NCBI GenBank assembly: GCA_900320795.1
Contig: ONTQ01000019.1
Span: 1 to 48,460, forward strand
Source of the DNA: an uncultured Bacteroidales bacterium
GTDB taxonomy: Bacteria; Bacteroidota; Bacteroidia; Bacteroidales; UBA932
Reading direction: 5' to 3'
Length of the DNA: 48,460 nt
The notes below the pieces were generated by a model. That model saw nothing but the letters and a program-made list of their open reading frames with translations, was not told the origin of the DNA and made no database searches. How positions within the stretch are numbered: position 1 is the stretch's first letter; each line of letters starts with the position of its first letter. The translations under genes were made by a program, and so were the position numbers. Shown piece after piece: positions 32,543 through 41,323 of this stretch.

Positions 32543-34663
32543 ATGGGTAAACGATCTACCATTGTGGCTGTCACGGCCTTGGCACTCCTGCTGGCGGGCA
32601 TCGTCCTGGCCGTCATCCGTCTGTACAGAACCGGTCCCGGAGAGTCCGCGGCTTCGGCCGTCGCTCCCGCGGGATGGTCTGTGCTCAAGGCTATTCCCTC
32701 TGATGCCAACGCCGTTCTCGTGTTCGACGGGTCGGCAAAGGCGGCTCGCGTCCTGGCCGATTCTACCGGTTTCGTCCGGGGTATCGTCTCTCCCGAGAAT
32801 CCGGCTTTCATGGAATTCCTGTCGGCCGAGGGTCGTCACCGAATGGCCGTTTCCCTTCACAACAGTGGTTCGCTGGTTCCCCTCGTCGCCATCGAGACGG
32901 ACCTGGCCGATTCACTGTCCCTGACCATCGCTTCCCGTGCCGGACTCAAGACCCGGCAGTTCGGCGGCTTCCTGCTGGCTTCCCGTTCCGAGACTTTTAT
33001 CAACGCCGCCGTCCGTCATCTGGAGGAGGAGATGTCCATTCTGGGCGTCCGTCACCTCCAGGACCTGGTCCGCCATGTCTCCGGCCCGGCCGTGTTGTTT
33101 CTGCCCCATTCCCAGGCAGGGAAACTGGTCCAGGTCTATGCCGGAACCGCCTGTCGGCCCCGGTCGTCCTTCGTGAAGGATCTTACGGAGTGGAGTGCCT
33201 GGAGCCTGCAGGAACTGGACAAGGAGCACCTCGTCCTGAAAGGTACCGCCCTTCCCGGGGATGCTGCCGCCAGTTATTTCTACGCCTACGCCGGAACGCC
33301 GGCAGCGCATCCAGAATTCCCGGAGGTGCTGCCTTATTATACCGGTTCGGCCATCTCGGTCCCCGTGGCCGATGCCGATGCTTTCCTGAATGCCCGCCGT
33401 ACCTTCGAGGACGGTTGCGCGCGCCTGCCCGCCTATGAAAAGTTCCTGAAGGGAAAGGCGGGCCGCCCGTTGTCTCCGGAGGAGTGGTTCCGTTCCCTGC
33501 AGCCCAGGGAGGTGGTCCGGGTTTCTTTCCGTTCGGAAGACGGGCTTATGCGGGATGCCGTCCTGGTCCGCTCGGCCAAGGACTTGAAAATGGGGCAGGA
33601 GGCCGCCAATCCGTACAGAGGCTGTTTGGAAGGTATTCTGGGTGCTTATTTTGCCGTAACGGATACGGTTTGTGCGTCGGTCGGTTCCCGCTGGAGCGTT
33701 TTCGCGGATATGCCCACCCTCCGCTTTTTCCAGGACAAATTGTTCCTGGAGTACAGCCTTAAGGACAGGCTTTCGGACGCGTCCGTCAGTGTGCCGGACG
33801 GCTTTGTGGCCTACGCTTCCTTCTCCGATGCCCCGGAGAAAGTGAAGGAACTCTTTGCCGATAACATAGCCGGACCGCTACAGCGTTTCGTACGGGGTGC
33901 CGGCTATGCTCCTGCGATGGCTTCGCTGGACCTCTCAGGAGAGCGTCCTTCCCTCCGCCTGAGCGTGGAAACCAGGGTGCTCAAGGGAACCAAGGTGCAG
34001 GTACTGGAACGGGACACTACCGTCGTGGTCCCTACGGGTCTATTCCCGGTTGTCAACTATACCACCGGAAAAACCAACTACTTGTACCAGAACGCCCACA
34101 AGTCGGTCTGCCTCAACGACGAGAATGGAAAGGGCGTGTGGGGAATTCCCTTTAAGGAAGACCTCTGCGGCCGGGTACAGAGCATTGATTATTACAACAA
34201 CAAGAAAATACAGTTCCTCTTCTGCTCTTCTGACAAACTGTGGCTGCTGGACCGCCTCGGCCATTGGGTGAACGGTTTCCCCGTGAAACTCCCGAAGCCC
34301 GTGCTCCTGGGTCCGGACGCCTACGATTTCACCGGGGCAGGGGGGTACACCGTCATGATCCTCCATACGGACAATACCCTGGAACGCTACAATCTGCACG
34401 GCCAGAAGCCCGAAGGATGGAAGGGAATCCAGGCCCCGGAAACGGTGAAGAACCTTCCGGAACTGGTGGAGACCAGAGGAAAGCGTTACTGGGCGGTACG
34501 TACATCGGTCCGCACGCTCGTCTATCCCTTCGAAGGGGGAGAGACCCTCACCCGGGACGAAGGCGGGAAGATGATCAAGCCGGACGCCGAACTCAAACCC
34601 GTGTCCAAGGGAATTTCGGCCGAATGCTATGACGGCCGTATCAGGGACTTTAAACTGAACTAA
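32543..34663 (+). CDS. Membrane-anchored protein of unknown function (DUF3352-like)
   Basis: The product is about 706 residues. ATG 32543 is preferred over TTG 32534 because it starts directly before a single membrane anchor (STIVAVTALALLLAGIVLAVI, residues about 5-25). The bulk should lie outside the cytoplasm. The segment VLKAIPSDANAVLVFDG after the anchor is reminiscent of DUF3352-type proteins. The last 200 residues look rich in short beta-strand repeats (IQFLFCSSDKLWLLDRLG, YTVMILHTDNTLERYNLHG), which could form a propeller-like domain. No catalytic motif was recognised. It is first in an apparent operon with an acyl-CoA synthetase (15 bp), a dCMP deaminase and an S41 protease, and such context does not reveal its job. 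The assignment is as a hypothetical protein. Confidence 0.75.
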   Translation: MGKRSTIVAVTALALLLAGIVLAVIRLYRTGPGESAASAVAPAGWSVLKAIPSDANAVLVFDGSAKAARVLADSTGFVRGIVSPENPAFMEFLSAEGRHRMAVSLHNSGSLVPLVAIETDLADSLSLTIASRAGLKTRQFGGFLLASRSETFINAAVRHLEEEMSILGVRHLQDLVRHVSGPAVLFLPHSQAGKLVQVYAGTACRPRSSFVKDLTEWSAWSLQELDKEHLVLKGTALPGDAAASYFYAYAGTPAAHPEFPEVLPYYTGSAISVPVADADAFLNARRTFEDGCARLPAYEKFLKGKAGRPLSPEEWFRSLQPREVVRVSFRSEDGLMRDAVLVRSAKDLKMGQEAANPYRGCLEGILGAYFAVTDTVCASVGSRWSVFADMPTLRFFQDKLFLEYSLKDRLSDASVSVPDGFVAYASFSDAPEKVKELFADNIAGPLQRFVRGAGYAPAMASLDLSGERPSLRLSVETRVLKGTKVQVLERDTTVVVPTGLFPVVNYTTGKTNYLYQNAHKSVCLNDENGKGVWGIPFKEDLCGRVQSIDYYNNKKIQFLFCSSDKLWLLDRLGHWVNGFPVKLPKPVLLGPDAYDFTGAGGYTVMILHTDNTLERYNLHGQKPEGWKGIQAPETVKNLPELVETRGKRYWAVRTSVRTLVYPFEGGETLTRDEGGKMIKPDAELKPVSKGISAECYDGRIRDFKLN

Positions 34664-34678
34664 AACCTACCATTGCAT

Positions 34679-36337
34679 ATGGAATTCAAATCTGTCAACA
34701 AGATCCTCCAGGACAGTTTCGTCCGCAACTGGGACAGGCCGGCCCTTACCAACTACCAGGGTATGACCCTGGCCTATCGTGACGTGGCCCGTCGCATCGC
34801 CAAACTGCACATTGCCTTTGAGCAGTGCGGTCTCCGTAAGGGAGACAAAGTGGCCATCTGTTCCCGGAACCAGGCCAACTGGGGCGTCAGTTTCCTGGCG
34901 GCCATTACCTATGGAGCCGTCGCCGTACCCATCTTACACGAGTTCAAACCCGGGAACATACACTATCTGGTCAATCATTCCGAGGCCCGCGTCCTCTTTG
35001 TGGACGAGGTCATCTGGGAAGGACTTAGCCCTGATGAGATGCCGGACCTTTCCGTTGTGGTCCAAATCAATACCTTCAAATTCCTTTATGCCGACAATGA
35101 GGAGCGCCGTCAGATACGGGAGCATCTGAACGAGGAATTCGGACATCGTTATCCCAACAATTTCGAGCCCGAAGACCTCAATTATTATGAGGACAGCGCC
35201 GAGGAACTGGCCATCATCAACTATACGTCCGGAACTTCCGGTTTCTCCAAAGGGGTGATGATTCCCTATCGTGCCCTCTTCTCCAACATACAGTTTGCAG
35301 CCGAGGATGCCTGTCCCATGCTTAAGGCCGGTATGAACGTGGTTTCCATGCTCCCGACGGCCCATATGTACGGTATGATGTTCGAATTCCTGTTTGAGAT
35401 GACTATCGGCATGCATGTCCATTTCCTCAGCAGGGTCCCCAGCCCCAAGATTATCATGAAGGCCCTCGGGGAAATTCAGCCGGACATCATCATCGCCGTT
35501 CCGCTGGTTATTGAGAAAGTGTACAAGACCAAGCTCAAGCCCCTCATGGACAAGAACAAGATCAAGTACCTCATGCGCATTCCTGTGCTGGACAAGGCCA
35601 TCGAGAAGAAGTTCTGCACGGAACTCACCAACGCTTTCGGCGGCAAGTTTGAAGAAGTGATCCTGGGCGGAGCCGCCTTCAATCCGGAGGTGGAGCGGTT
35701 CTTGCATAAGATCGGCTTTCATTACACGGTGGGGTACGGCATGACGGAATGCGCTCCCATCATCGGTTATGCCCACTGGGACAAAGTGAAGGTGGGATCG
35801 GCCGGCCGTGCAGCCCTCAACATGCAGATCCGCATCGACTCTTCCGATCCCCAGAGAATCCCCGGCGAAGTACAGGTGAAAGGCCCCAATGTATGCCTGG
35901 GCTATTACAAGAACCCGGATGCGACGCGGGATGCCTTTACCGGGGACGGGTGGTTCCGTACCGGTGACATGGGTGTCCTGGATGCCGACGGTTATCTGTT
36001 CCTGCGTGGCCGTTCCAAGTGCATGGTCCTGGGACCTTCCGGCCAGAACATCTATCCCGAAGAACTCGAGGCGACCATCAACAATTTCGCCTATGTGGTG
36101 GATTCCCTCGTGGTGGAGGACGATGGCGGTCTTACGGCCCTCATCTATCCCGACTGGCATCAGGGAGAACTGGACGGCATGACGCGCAGCGAGTTCAAGA
36201 AACGTATTACGGACATGCTGCCAGCCATCAACCAGGAGCTTCCCAATTATGCTCAAATCAAGAAGATCGAGCTGATGCCCGAGGACTTCGAGCGCACGCC
36301 CAAGCGCAGCATCAAGCGTTACCTTTATCAAAGATAA
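34679..36337 (+). CDS. AMP-forming long-chain acyl-CoA synthetase
   Basis: This protein of about 552 residues starts at ATG 34679; an in-frame TTG 34673 is unlikely. It belongs to the ANL adenylate-forming superfamily and probably activates fatty acids to acyl-CoA using ATP. The P-loop-like motif YTSGTSGFSKGV, the VGYGMTECAPIIG motif, GWFRTGDMGVLDADGYLF with the hinge region, and the C-terminal lysine region (ERTPKRSIKRYL) are all in place. The order and length match FadD15-type long-chain acyl-CoA ligases. No signal peptide is seen, so the protein is cytoplasmic or membrane-peripheral. The dCMP deaminase gene starts 3 bp after its stop. The acyl chain preference cannot be read. Confidence 0.92.
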   Translation: MEFKSVNKILQDSFVRNWDRPALTNYQGMTLAYRDVARRIAKLHIAFEQCGLRKGDKVAICSRNQANWGVSFLAAITYGAVAVPILHEFKPGNIHYLVNHSEARVLFVDEVIWEGLSPDEMPDLSVVVQINTFKFLYADNEERRQIREHLNEEFGHRYPNNFEPEDLNYYEDSAEELAIINYTSGTSGFSKGVMIPYRALFSNIQFAAEDACPMLKAGMNVVSMLPTAHMYGMMFEFLFEMTIGMHVHFLSRVPSPKIIMKALGEIQPDIIIAVPLVIEKVYKTKLKPLMDKNKIKYLMRIPVLDKAIEKKFCTELTNAFGGKFEEVILGGAAFNPEVERFLHKIGFHYTVGYGMTECAPIIGYAHWDKVKVGSAGRAALNMQIRIDSSDPQRIPGEVQVKGPNVCLGYYKNPDATRDAFTGDGWFRTGDMGVLDADGYLFLRGRSKCMVLGPSGQNIYPEELEATINNFAYVVDSLVVEDDGGLTALIYPDWHQGELDGMTRSEFKKRITDMLPAINQELPNYAQIKKIELMPEDFERTPKRSIKRYLYQR

Positions 36338-36340
36338 TCC

Positions 36341-36742
36341 ATGAAATTCGATCACTCCTACTTGGAAATGGCCGAAGTGTGGGCCCAGAACTCTTACTGC
36401 AAGCGCAGGAAGGTGGGCGCCCTTCTGGTGAAAGACCGCACCATCATCTCCGACGGGTACAACGGAACTCCTTCGGGCTTCGAGAATATCTGCGAAGACG
36501 AGAACGGTGTTACCAAGCCCTACGTCCTCCACGCCGAGGCTAATGCCATCACCAAGGTGGCCAAAAGCGGCAACAGTTCCCAGGGCGCCACGCTTTTTGT
36601 TACGGCCTCTCCCTGTGCCGAGTGTGCCAAACTCATCATCCAGGCGGGCATCACGCGTGTGGTGTACCGCGATGCCTATCGGCTTACGGACGGTATCGAC
36701 CTTCTGAAGCGCGCAGGCATAGAGGTAGAACAGGCCCAGTAA
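36341..36742 (+). CDS. Deoxycytidylate (dCMP) deaminase family protein
   Basis: This 133-residue cytidine/deoxycytidylate deaminase-fold protein has the zinc site in LHAEANAI (His ligand plus catalytic Glu) and ASPCAECAKLI (two Cys ligands). The N-terminal MAEVWAQNSYCKRRKVGALLV and SDGYNGTPSGF match ComE/dCMP deaminases, which convert dCMP to dUMP for thymidylate synthesis. It is compact and cytoplasmic. It lies 3 bp after the acyl-CoA synthetase and 4 bp before the S41 protease, so the three are co-transcribed. Another nucleotide deaminase activity is possible but less likely. Confidence 0.9.
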   Translation: MKFDHSYLEMAEVWAQNSYCKRRKVGALLVKDRTIISDGYNGTPSGFENICEDENGVTKPYVLHAEANAITKVAKSGNSSQGATLFVTASPCAECAKLIIQAGITRVVYRDAYRLTDGIDLLKRAGIEVEQAQ

Positions 36743-36746
36743 GCCC

Positions 36747-38321
36747 ATGAAAAGAACGTTCGTACAAATCCTTCAAGTGCTGCTGGGGGTCGTTATCGGC
36801 ATCCTTCTTACGCTGCTGGCTGTCCGTTACCGGGAAAGCCGGCATATCAACAGCATCAGCCGGGTGGATTGGGGAAAACTCAATCTCATCCTGGACATCG
36901 TGGAAAAGAACTATGTCGATACCCTGGACAAGGAGGGAATGACGGAAGCCGCCGTTTCGGCCGCCCTGTCCAAACTGGATCCGCATTCGGTGTATCTCCC
37001 GCCCGTCCAGCTGTCGGCCTCCGAAGAGGAACTGGCAGGCAATTTCGAAGGCATCGGCATCCAGTTCAACGTCCCTAATGATACGGCCATCGTATTGGAA
37101 GTGATTCCCGGTGGCCCCTCCGAAAAAGTGGGCCTCATGGTCGGGGACCGTCTCCTCAAGGTTGACGATAAGGTGATTGCGGGCGTTAAATTCCCGCAGG
37201 ACAGCATGGTCCGCCGGATGAAGGGCCCTTCCGGGACCAAGGTTACGGTCACCGTCGGCCGGGGTGGGGAAGAGATTCCCTTCGAAATCACCCGAGGAAA
37301 GATTCCGGTCCACAGCGTGGACGCTTCCTTCATGATCCGGGACAGCGTAGGGTATCTGCGTCTGGCCAAGTTCTCCCGCACCACCTTCAAGGAATGCCAT
37401 GAAGCAACCCTCGCCCTGATGGAGCAGGGAATGACCCACCTTGTCTTCGACATCCGGGACAACACCGGCGGTTACATGGACCAGGCGCTGCTGTTGGCCA
37501 ACGATTTCCTTTCGCCCGGAGATACCATCGTCTATATCGAAGGCCGTCACCGTTCCCGTGAAGTATTCAAGGCCGACGGACGGGGTGCCTTCCAGAGCAT
37601 GGGACTGACGGTGCTGATCAGCGAGAATTCGGCATCGGCCAGCGAAATCTTCGCCGGAGCCGTTCAGGACAACGACCGCGGCACCGTCGTAGGCCGCCGT
37701 TCCTTCGGAAAGGGTCTGGTACAGGAGCCTTTTCTGTTCACCGACAATTCCGGCATCCGTCTCACGGTGGCCCGTTATTATACTCCTTCGGGCCGATGCA
37801 TCCAGAAGCCTTATGCCAGTTACAGCCGGGACATTTACAACCGCTACATGGACGGAGAGGTGTTCAGTGCCGACAGTGTCCGGCTGGATACCACGGATGT
37901 GCACCGTACACGCGGAGGCCGCCTCGTATACGGCGGCGGTGGCATCATGCCGGATGTGTTCGTCCCGATGGACACCACCCGCGCCAGTAATTTCTTCATC
38001 GCTTGCAACCGTAAGGCCACGCAGATGCGGTATGCCTCCCATATCTTCGACCGCTATACAGCACGGCTGTCGGCTATCGAGTCTTACCCGGAGATGGATT
38101 CTTTCCTCTCTTCGCTCAACATGAAGGTGGATTTTCCGGATTATGCCCGGAAGATGGACGGCATTCCCTGCACTGAGGCGGAATGGGACCGGACTCAGTC
38201 GTATCTGCTGCCCCAGTTGCGCGCCCTCATTGCCCGGTATTCCAAACTGGGCGAGAACGCTTTCTACAAGTATTACCTGCCGGTTGACTATACGGTAGAA
38301 AAGGCGCTGGAGTTATTATAA
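36747..38321 (+). CDS. S41 family C-terminal processing protease (CtpA-like)
   Basis: This 524-residue protein has an N-terminal membrane segment (ILQVLLGVVIGILLTLLAV), so the protease faces the periplasm. A PDZ domain spans about residues 85-175 (GIGIQFNVPNDTAIVLEV, GLMVGDRLLKVDD). The S41 core follows with the catalytic Ser in ENSASASEIFAGA and the catalytic Lys in RRSFGKGLVQEP, and the substrate cradle VFDIRDNTGGYMDQA. It probably trims or degrades envelope proteins from their C-termini. It is the last gene of the operon starting at 32543 and is followed by a bidirectional terminator at 38344-38368. Confidence 0.92.
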   Translation: MKRTFVQILQVLLGVVIGILLTLLAVRYRESRHINSISRVDWGKLNLILDIVEKNYVDTLDKEGMTEAAVSAALSKLDPHSVYLPPVQLSASEEELAGNFEGIGIQFNVPNDTAIVLEVIPGGPSEKVGLMVGDRLLKVDDKVIAGVKFPQDSMVRRMKGPSGTKVTVTVGRGGEEIPFEITRGKIPVHSVDASFMIRDSVGYLRLAKFSRTTFKECHEATLALMEQGMTHLVFDIRDNTGGYMDQALLLANDFLSPGDTIVYIEGRHRSREVFKADGRGAFQSMGLTVLISENSASASEIFAGAVQDNDRGTVVGRRSFGKGLVQEPFLFTDNSGIRLTVARYYTPSGRCIQKPYASYSRDIYNRYMDGEVFSADSVRLDTTDVHRTRGGRLVYGGGGIMPDVFVPMDTTRASNFFIACNRKATQMRYASHIFDRYTARLSAIESYPEMDSFLSSLNMKVDFPDYARKMDGIPCTEAEWDRTQSYLLPQLRALIARYSKLGENAFYKYYLPVDYTVEKALELL

Positions 38322-38343
38322 CGCCAGTTGAATAAAAAAAAGT

Positions 38344-38368
38344 AAGGGCAACCATCACGGCTGCCCTT
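38344..38368. terminator. Bidirectional intrinsic terminator
   Basis: An AAGGGCA/TGCCCTT stem, extended by CC/GG across one mismatch around an ATCAC loop, is flanked by A-rich sequence on the left and TTTCTTTT on the right. It sits between the convergent S41 protease and lptB genes and could stop transcription from both sides. Confidence 0.75.
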
Positions 38369-38440
38369 TCTTTTCCTATTATTAACTAAACCAACTTAAA
38401 ACTAACCTGATTCAGTTAAATGCAAGAGGTGTGCCAAACT

Positions 38441-39238
38441 TTATTTTTCGTGTTCGACTTCTGCCCGGGCACGCTCTACGGACTTGGAACGTTTGAGAAC
38501 GAAGCCTGATCCCAGGTATTTGGTACGGACATCTTCATCGGCCGCCAGTTCTTCCGGCGTGCCAGCCTGTAGGATAACGCCCTCATAGAGCAGATAAGCG
38601 CGGTCCGTGATGGCCAGGGTCTCTCCGACGTTGTGGTCGGTAATGATGACGCCGATGTTGCGGTATTTGAGCTTGGCGATGATGTACTGGATGTCTTCCA
38701 CGGCAATGGGGTCAACGCCGGCGAAGGGCTCGTCCAGGAGGATGAATTTGGGATCCACCGCGAGGGCGCGCGCAATCTCGCAGCGGCGGCGCTCACCACC
38801 GGAGAGCTGGATGCCGCGGGACTTGCGCACTTTGGCGCGGTTGAATTCGTCGATGAGCTGTTCCATGCGAGCGATGCGCTGCTCCTTGGTCATGTCCTTG
38901 GTGCTGGCCGACATTTCCATCACGGAAAGGATGTTGTCCTCCACCGACATTTTGCGGAACACGGAAGCCTCCTGCGGCAGATAGCCCAGGCCTTTCTGGG
39001 CCCGTTTGTACATGGGAAGGTCGGTGATTTCCACGGTATTGCCTTCGTCGTCGTCCAGAAAGATGCGGCCGCCGTTGGGCTTGATCTGCCCGGTAATCAT
39101 ATAGAAACTGGTGGTCTTTCCGGCACCGTTTGGCCCCAGGAATCCCACGATTTCTCCTTGCTGCACTTCCATGGAAACGCCCTTCACCACAGTGCGGACG
39201 CCGTATTTTTTGACCAGTTTTTCGGCACGTAGTTTCAT
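38441..39238 (-). CDS. lptB: LPS export ABC transporter ATP-binding protein LptB
   Basis: This ABC ATPase of about 265 residues powers lipopolysaccharide transport with Lpt[15 protein letters not shown] at ATG 39238 is chosen as the start because the family begins this way; ATG 39250 is an in-frame alternative adding four residues. Walker A is GPNGAGKTT, the Q-loop lies near [14 protein letters not shown], the signature is [15 protein letters not shown], Walker B is [13 protein letters not shown] and the switch His is in [25 protein letters not shown] and the [12 protein letters not shown]-like tail are typical of LptB rather than generic transporters. The gene lies downstream of dnaX on the same strand, separated by a G/C-rich hairpin, with a weak TAACTTTT box at 39252-39259. 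Confidence 0.92.
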   Translation of the reverse strand: MKLRAEKLVKKYGVRTVVKGVSMEVQQGEIVGFLGPNGAGKTTSFYMITGQIKPNGGRIFLDDDEGNTVEITDLPMYKRAQKGLGYLPQEASVFRKMSVEDNILSVMEMSASTKDMTKEQRIARMEQLIDEFNRAKVRKSRGIQLSGGERRRCEIARALAVDPKFILLDEPFAGVDPIAVEDIQYIIAKLKYRNIGVIITDHNVGETLAITDRAYLLYEGVILQAGTPEELAADEDVRTKYLGSGFVLKRSKSVERARAEVEHEK

Positions 39239-39266
39239 TTTATGAAACATTAAAAGTTAAACGTTA

Positions 39267-39299
39267 CCCCCTCCCGAAACCCCTCCCCTCGGGGGAGGG
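39267..39299 (-). repeat. G/C-rich palindrome with G-quadruplex-type motif between dnaX and lptB
   Basis: CCCTCCCC (39281-39288) and GGGGAGGG (39292-39299) form a perfect 8-bp stem with a 3-base loop, starting right after the dnaX stop. Part of the same sequence on the - strand reads GGGG-A-GGGG-TTTC-GGG-A-GGGGG (39288 to 39267), a canonical four-tract G-quadruplex pattern. The two structures would exclude each other. No U-tract follows, so it is not a standard terminator. Confidence 0.6.
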
Positions 39300-39302
39300 A
39301 CT

Positions 39303-40928
39303 TTATTTTGTATCCAGGCCCAGGTCGGCCACGAAGGCGCGGACATCGGGGTTTTTCTCCATCAGGTCCTTGGCTTTCTCTTCGGGCATGTAAGGTACTT
39401 TTTCGGCCGATTCTTCCATCGGCGTCACTTCCACCAGGATATTGACCCTGGAACAGGAGAGTATCTCACGGAGCTTGTTCTCGAGCTCGCGCAGGAGCTT
39501 TTCCTCCACCCACTGTTTCTGGGCTTCATTGAGCACGAAGAAATCTACAATTTTTACGCCGTCCTCCTCTCGGATGTCGATTTTTCCATTGGCAATCATG
39601 CTGGCGAGGCGGGGACGGTCTGTGTATTGCTTGGCCAGTTCCTTCCATTGCATGCGGACCGTTTCGTCTTCCGGCAGGGCCGTGGCCTGTTCCTTGGTTT
39701 CGACTGGCGTCTCTTCCACTTTTTTCTCCTCCATGATGGCGCTCATGGATAGAGCCGAACCGGTTTTGACTGTACGCCGACGGGTCGCTGCCGGTGGGAT
39801 TTCTTTCCCGGCCTGAGAAGGCGTTTCCTTGGGCTTTTGCACCAGGTAACTCAGCCGCATGAGGGCAAATTCAATGTGCAGACGCGGATTGACGGCTGCC
39901 TTGTAACCGGTTTCGCAGGAGGTGGTGATGCCCAGGGCATCGTACAGGAACTGGTGCGTGCAACGGGAAGCCTGTTCTGCATAGCGTTTCTTGAGGGATT
40001 CCGGGAGTTCCAGCAGGGGCTCCAGTCCCCCCGTCTTGGCCACCACGAGATTTCTCAGGTGGCTGGAGAGGGAGGCTACGAAATGCAAGGCGTTGAAACC
40101 CTTGGACAGAATCTCATCCAGGGTGAGGAAGGCATCGCCGTAATTGCCGCCCAGGAAATCATCCACCATGCGGAAACTGTACTCGTAGTCCAGCACGTTG
40201 AGGTTGCGGATGACGTCTTCATACTGTACATCGGTGCCGCAGAAGGCCACTGTCTGGTCGAAGATGGTGAGGGCGTCGCGCATGGCGCCGTCGGCCTTGG
40301 AGGCAATGACGTGGAGGGATTCGTCATCGATGGTGATCCCTTCCTTGGAAGCGATGCCGCGGAGGTTCCGTACCATGTCCGGAATGCTGATGCGGTTGAA
40401 ATCATAGGTCTGGCAACGGCTCAGGATGGTGGGGAGAATCTTGTGCTTCTCTGTTGTGGCCAGGATGAAGATGGCATGTGCCGGTGGCTCTTCCAACGTT
40501 TTGAGGAAGGCGTTGAAGGCGGCCTGGGAAAGCATGTGCACCTCATCGATGATGTACACGCTGTAGCGTCCGACCTGCGGGGGCACCTGCACCTGTTCCA
40601 TGAGTGTCTTGATGTCCTCCACGGAGTTGTTGGAGGCGGCGTCCAGTTCGTGGATGCAGTAGGATCGGCCTTCCTGGAAACTCACGCACGATTCGCACTG
40701 CCCGCAGGGCTCCATGTCGGCCCCGGGGTTCATGCAGTTGATCATTTTGGCAAAGATGCGCGCCGTGGTGGTTTTGCCAACGCCGCGGGGGCCGCAGAAC
40801 AGATAGGCGTGTGCCAACTGCCCTCTCCGGATGGAGTTGGACAGCGTCCTGGCGATGGTATCCTGGCCAATCAGGGTTTCAAAGGAATCCGGCCTGTACT
40901 TCCGGGCCGATACAATGTAGTCGCTCAT
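39303..40928 (-). CDS. dnaX: DNA polymerase III gamma/tau subunit
   Basis: This 541-residue clamp-loader ATPase starts SDYIVSARKYRPDSFETLIGQ. Walker A is GPRGVGKTTTARIFAK. The zinc module supplies Cys residues in NCMNPGADMEPCGQCESC. Walker B is VYIIDEVHMLS, and sensor 1 is in FILATTEKHKILPTILSRCQ. Residues after about 360 form the less conserved tail that contacts the polymerase. The protein loads the sliding clamp during replication. The start is ATG 40928, and a perfect TATCTTTG box ends only 6 bp before it. The AAAAAAG run near 39725 is in a different register from the classical dnaX slippery site. lptB follows on the same strand. Confidence 0.95.
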   Translation of the reverse strand: MSDYIVSARKYRPDSFETLIGQDTIARTLSNSIRRGQLAHAYLFCGPRGVGKTTTARIFAKMINCMNPGADMEPCGQCESCVSFQEGRSYCIHELDAASNNSVEDIKTLMEQVQVPPQVGRYSVYIIDEVHMLSQAAFNAFLKTLEEPPAHAIFILATTEKHKILPTILSRCQTYDFNRISIPDMVRNLRGIASKEGITIDDESLHVIASKADGAMRDALTIFDQTVAFCGTDVQYEDVIRNLNVLDYEYSFRMVDDFLGGNYGDAFLTLDEILSKGFNALHFVASLSSHLRNLVVAKTGGLEPLLELPESLKKRYAEQASRCTHQFLYDALGITTSCETGYKAAVNPRLHIEFALMRLSYLVQKPKETPSQAGKEIPPAATRRRTVKTGSALSMSAIMEEKKVEETPVETKEQATALPEDETVRMQWKELAKQYTDRPRLASMIANGKIDIREEDGVKIVDFFVLNEAQKQWVEEKLLRELENKLREILSCSRVNILVEVTPMEESAEKVPYMPEEKAKDLMEKNPDVRAFVADLGLDTK

Positions 40929-40934
40929 AGACTA

Positions 40935-40942
40935 CAAAGATA
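40935..40942 (-). promoter_or_regulatory. -7 box (TATCTTTG) abutting the dnaX start
   Basis: TATCTTTG on the - strand is a perfect -7 consensus ending 6 bp before the dnaX ATG, which predicts a leaderless or nearly leaderless mRNA. No TTG lies at the ideal -33 spacing. The palindromic repeat beginning at 40975 lies just upstream of the promoter. Confidence 0.45.
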
Positions 40943-40974
40943 ATAATTTTTCCGCACCGATATAGACCGTTCCT

Positions 40975-41023
40975 GCAAAAGGTCGGTTTTTAACCCGCAC
41001 ACCTTTTGCGCCCATTCTGCCTC
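40975..41023 (+). repeat. Type B copy of dispersed palindromic repeat (left arm of 49-bp inverted repeat)
   Basis: This 49-bp unit starts GCAAAAGGTCGGTTTTT and ends CCCATTCTGCCTC. Its exact reverse complement is at 42419-42467 and the match breaks on both sides. Inside, GCAAAAGGT pairs with ACCTTTTGC across a 17-base loop, so each arm can also fold alone. Other relatives are at 42358 and 46811. Confidence 0.95.
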
Positions 41024-41110
41024 TAATTCCTTATTTTTGACATTGCGGTTCAGGATGCCCGTGAGTTCGTCGTGACTCTCTTTAGTCGCGGCATTGATTG
41101 TCTTTTAGTT

Positions 41111-41318
41111 ATGAGGCGCATCGTTTACCGTATCTTACCCGATGGACAGAACAGTCTTGTCCAACCATTTCATGTTTGTTTAAAAGGCCTTGAGAACGCC
41201 ATCCTATGCAAGGATGACGAAGACTACGGAGAGGCAGTTGGCGCGGATTGTCGGCATGACTCCCATGCGGATATCAGAGGTCCTGCAAAATTTTGCTGAA
41301 AAAGAAGAGAATGGTTAA
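41111..41318 (+). pseudogene. Remnant of a REP-associated (Y1/IS200-like) transposase, internally deleted
   Basis: The 417 bp between dnaX and the DUF362 gene (40929-41345) hold no intact gene. From ATG 41111 the frame reads MRRIVYRILPDGQNSLVQPF and FHVCLKGLENAILCKDDEDY, which resembles the N-terminus of Bacteroidota Y1/RAYT transposases (an FHV.KGLE...DDEDY pattern). One base later, in the next frame, 41232-41318 reads RQLARIVGMTPMRISEVLQN and ends EKEENG-stop, like a helix-turn-helix C-terminus of the same family. The HUH and catalytic Tyr region that should lie between is missing, so this looks like a dead copy shortened by an internal deletion. It lies inside the 49-bp inverted repeat. 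Family assignment is from memory of motif patterns and is not certain. Confidence 0.5.
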
Positions 41319-41323
41319 ATTTG
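41293..41323 (+). promoter_or_regulatory. Promoter of the DUF362 gene (TTG-N20-TAAATTTG)
   Basis: TTG 41293-41295, a 20-base spacer and TAAATTTG 41316-41323 (perfect -7 consensus) precede ATG 41346, giving a leader of about 16 nt. The promoter lies within the 3' end of the transposase remnant, and the remnant's stop codon forms part of the -7 box. Confidence 0.65.

Noticed and set aside
39715-39735. AAAAAAG run in dnaX as a programmed frameshift site for a short gamma form
   Set aside because: The run is read AAA AAA G in frame, not in the A AAA AAG register of the known site, and I see no convincing downstream stem-loop.
41072-41299. A 75-codon open frame between dnaX and DUF362 as an intact small gene
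   Set aside because: Its first part resembles a transposase N-terminus but the match ends at about 41230; the continuation makes sense only in another frame, so it is treated as a remnant.
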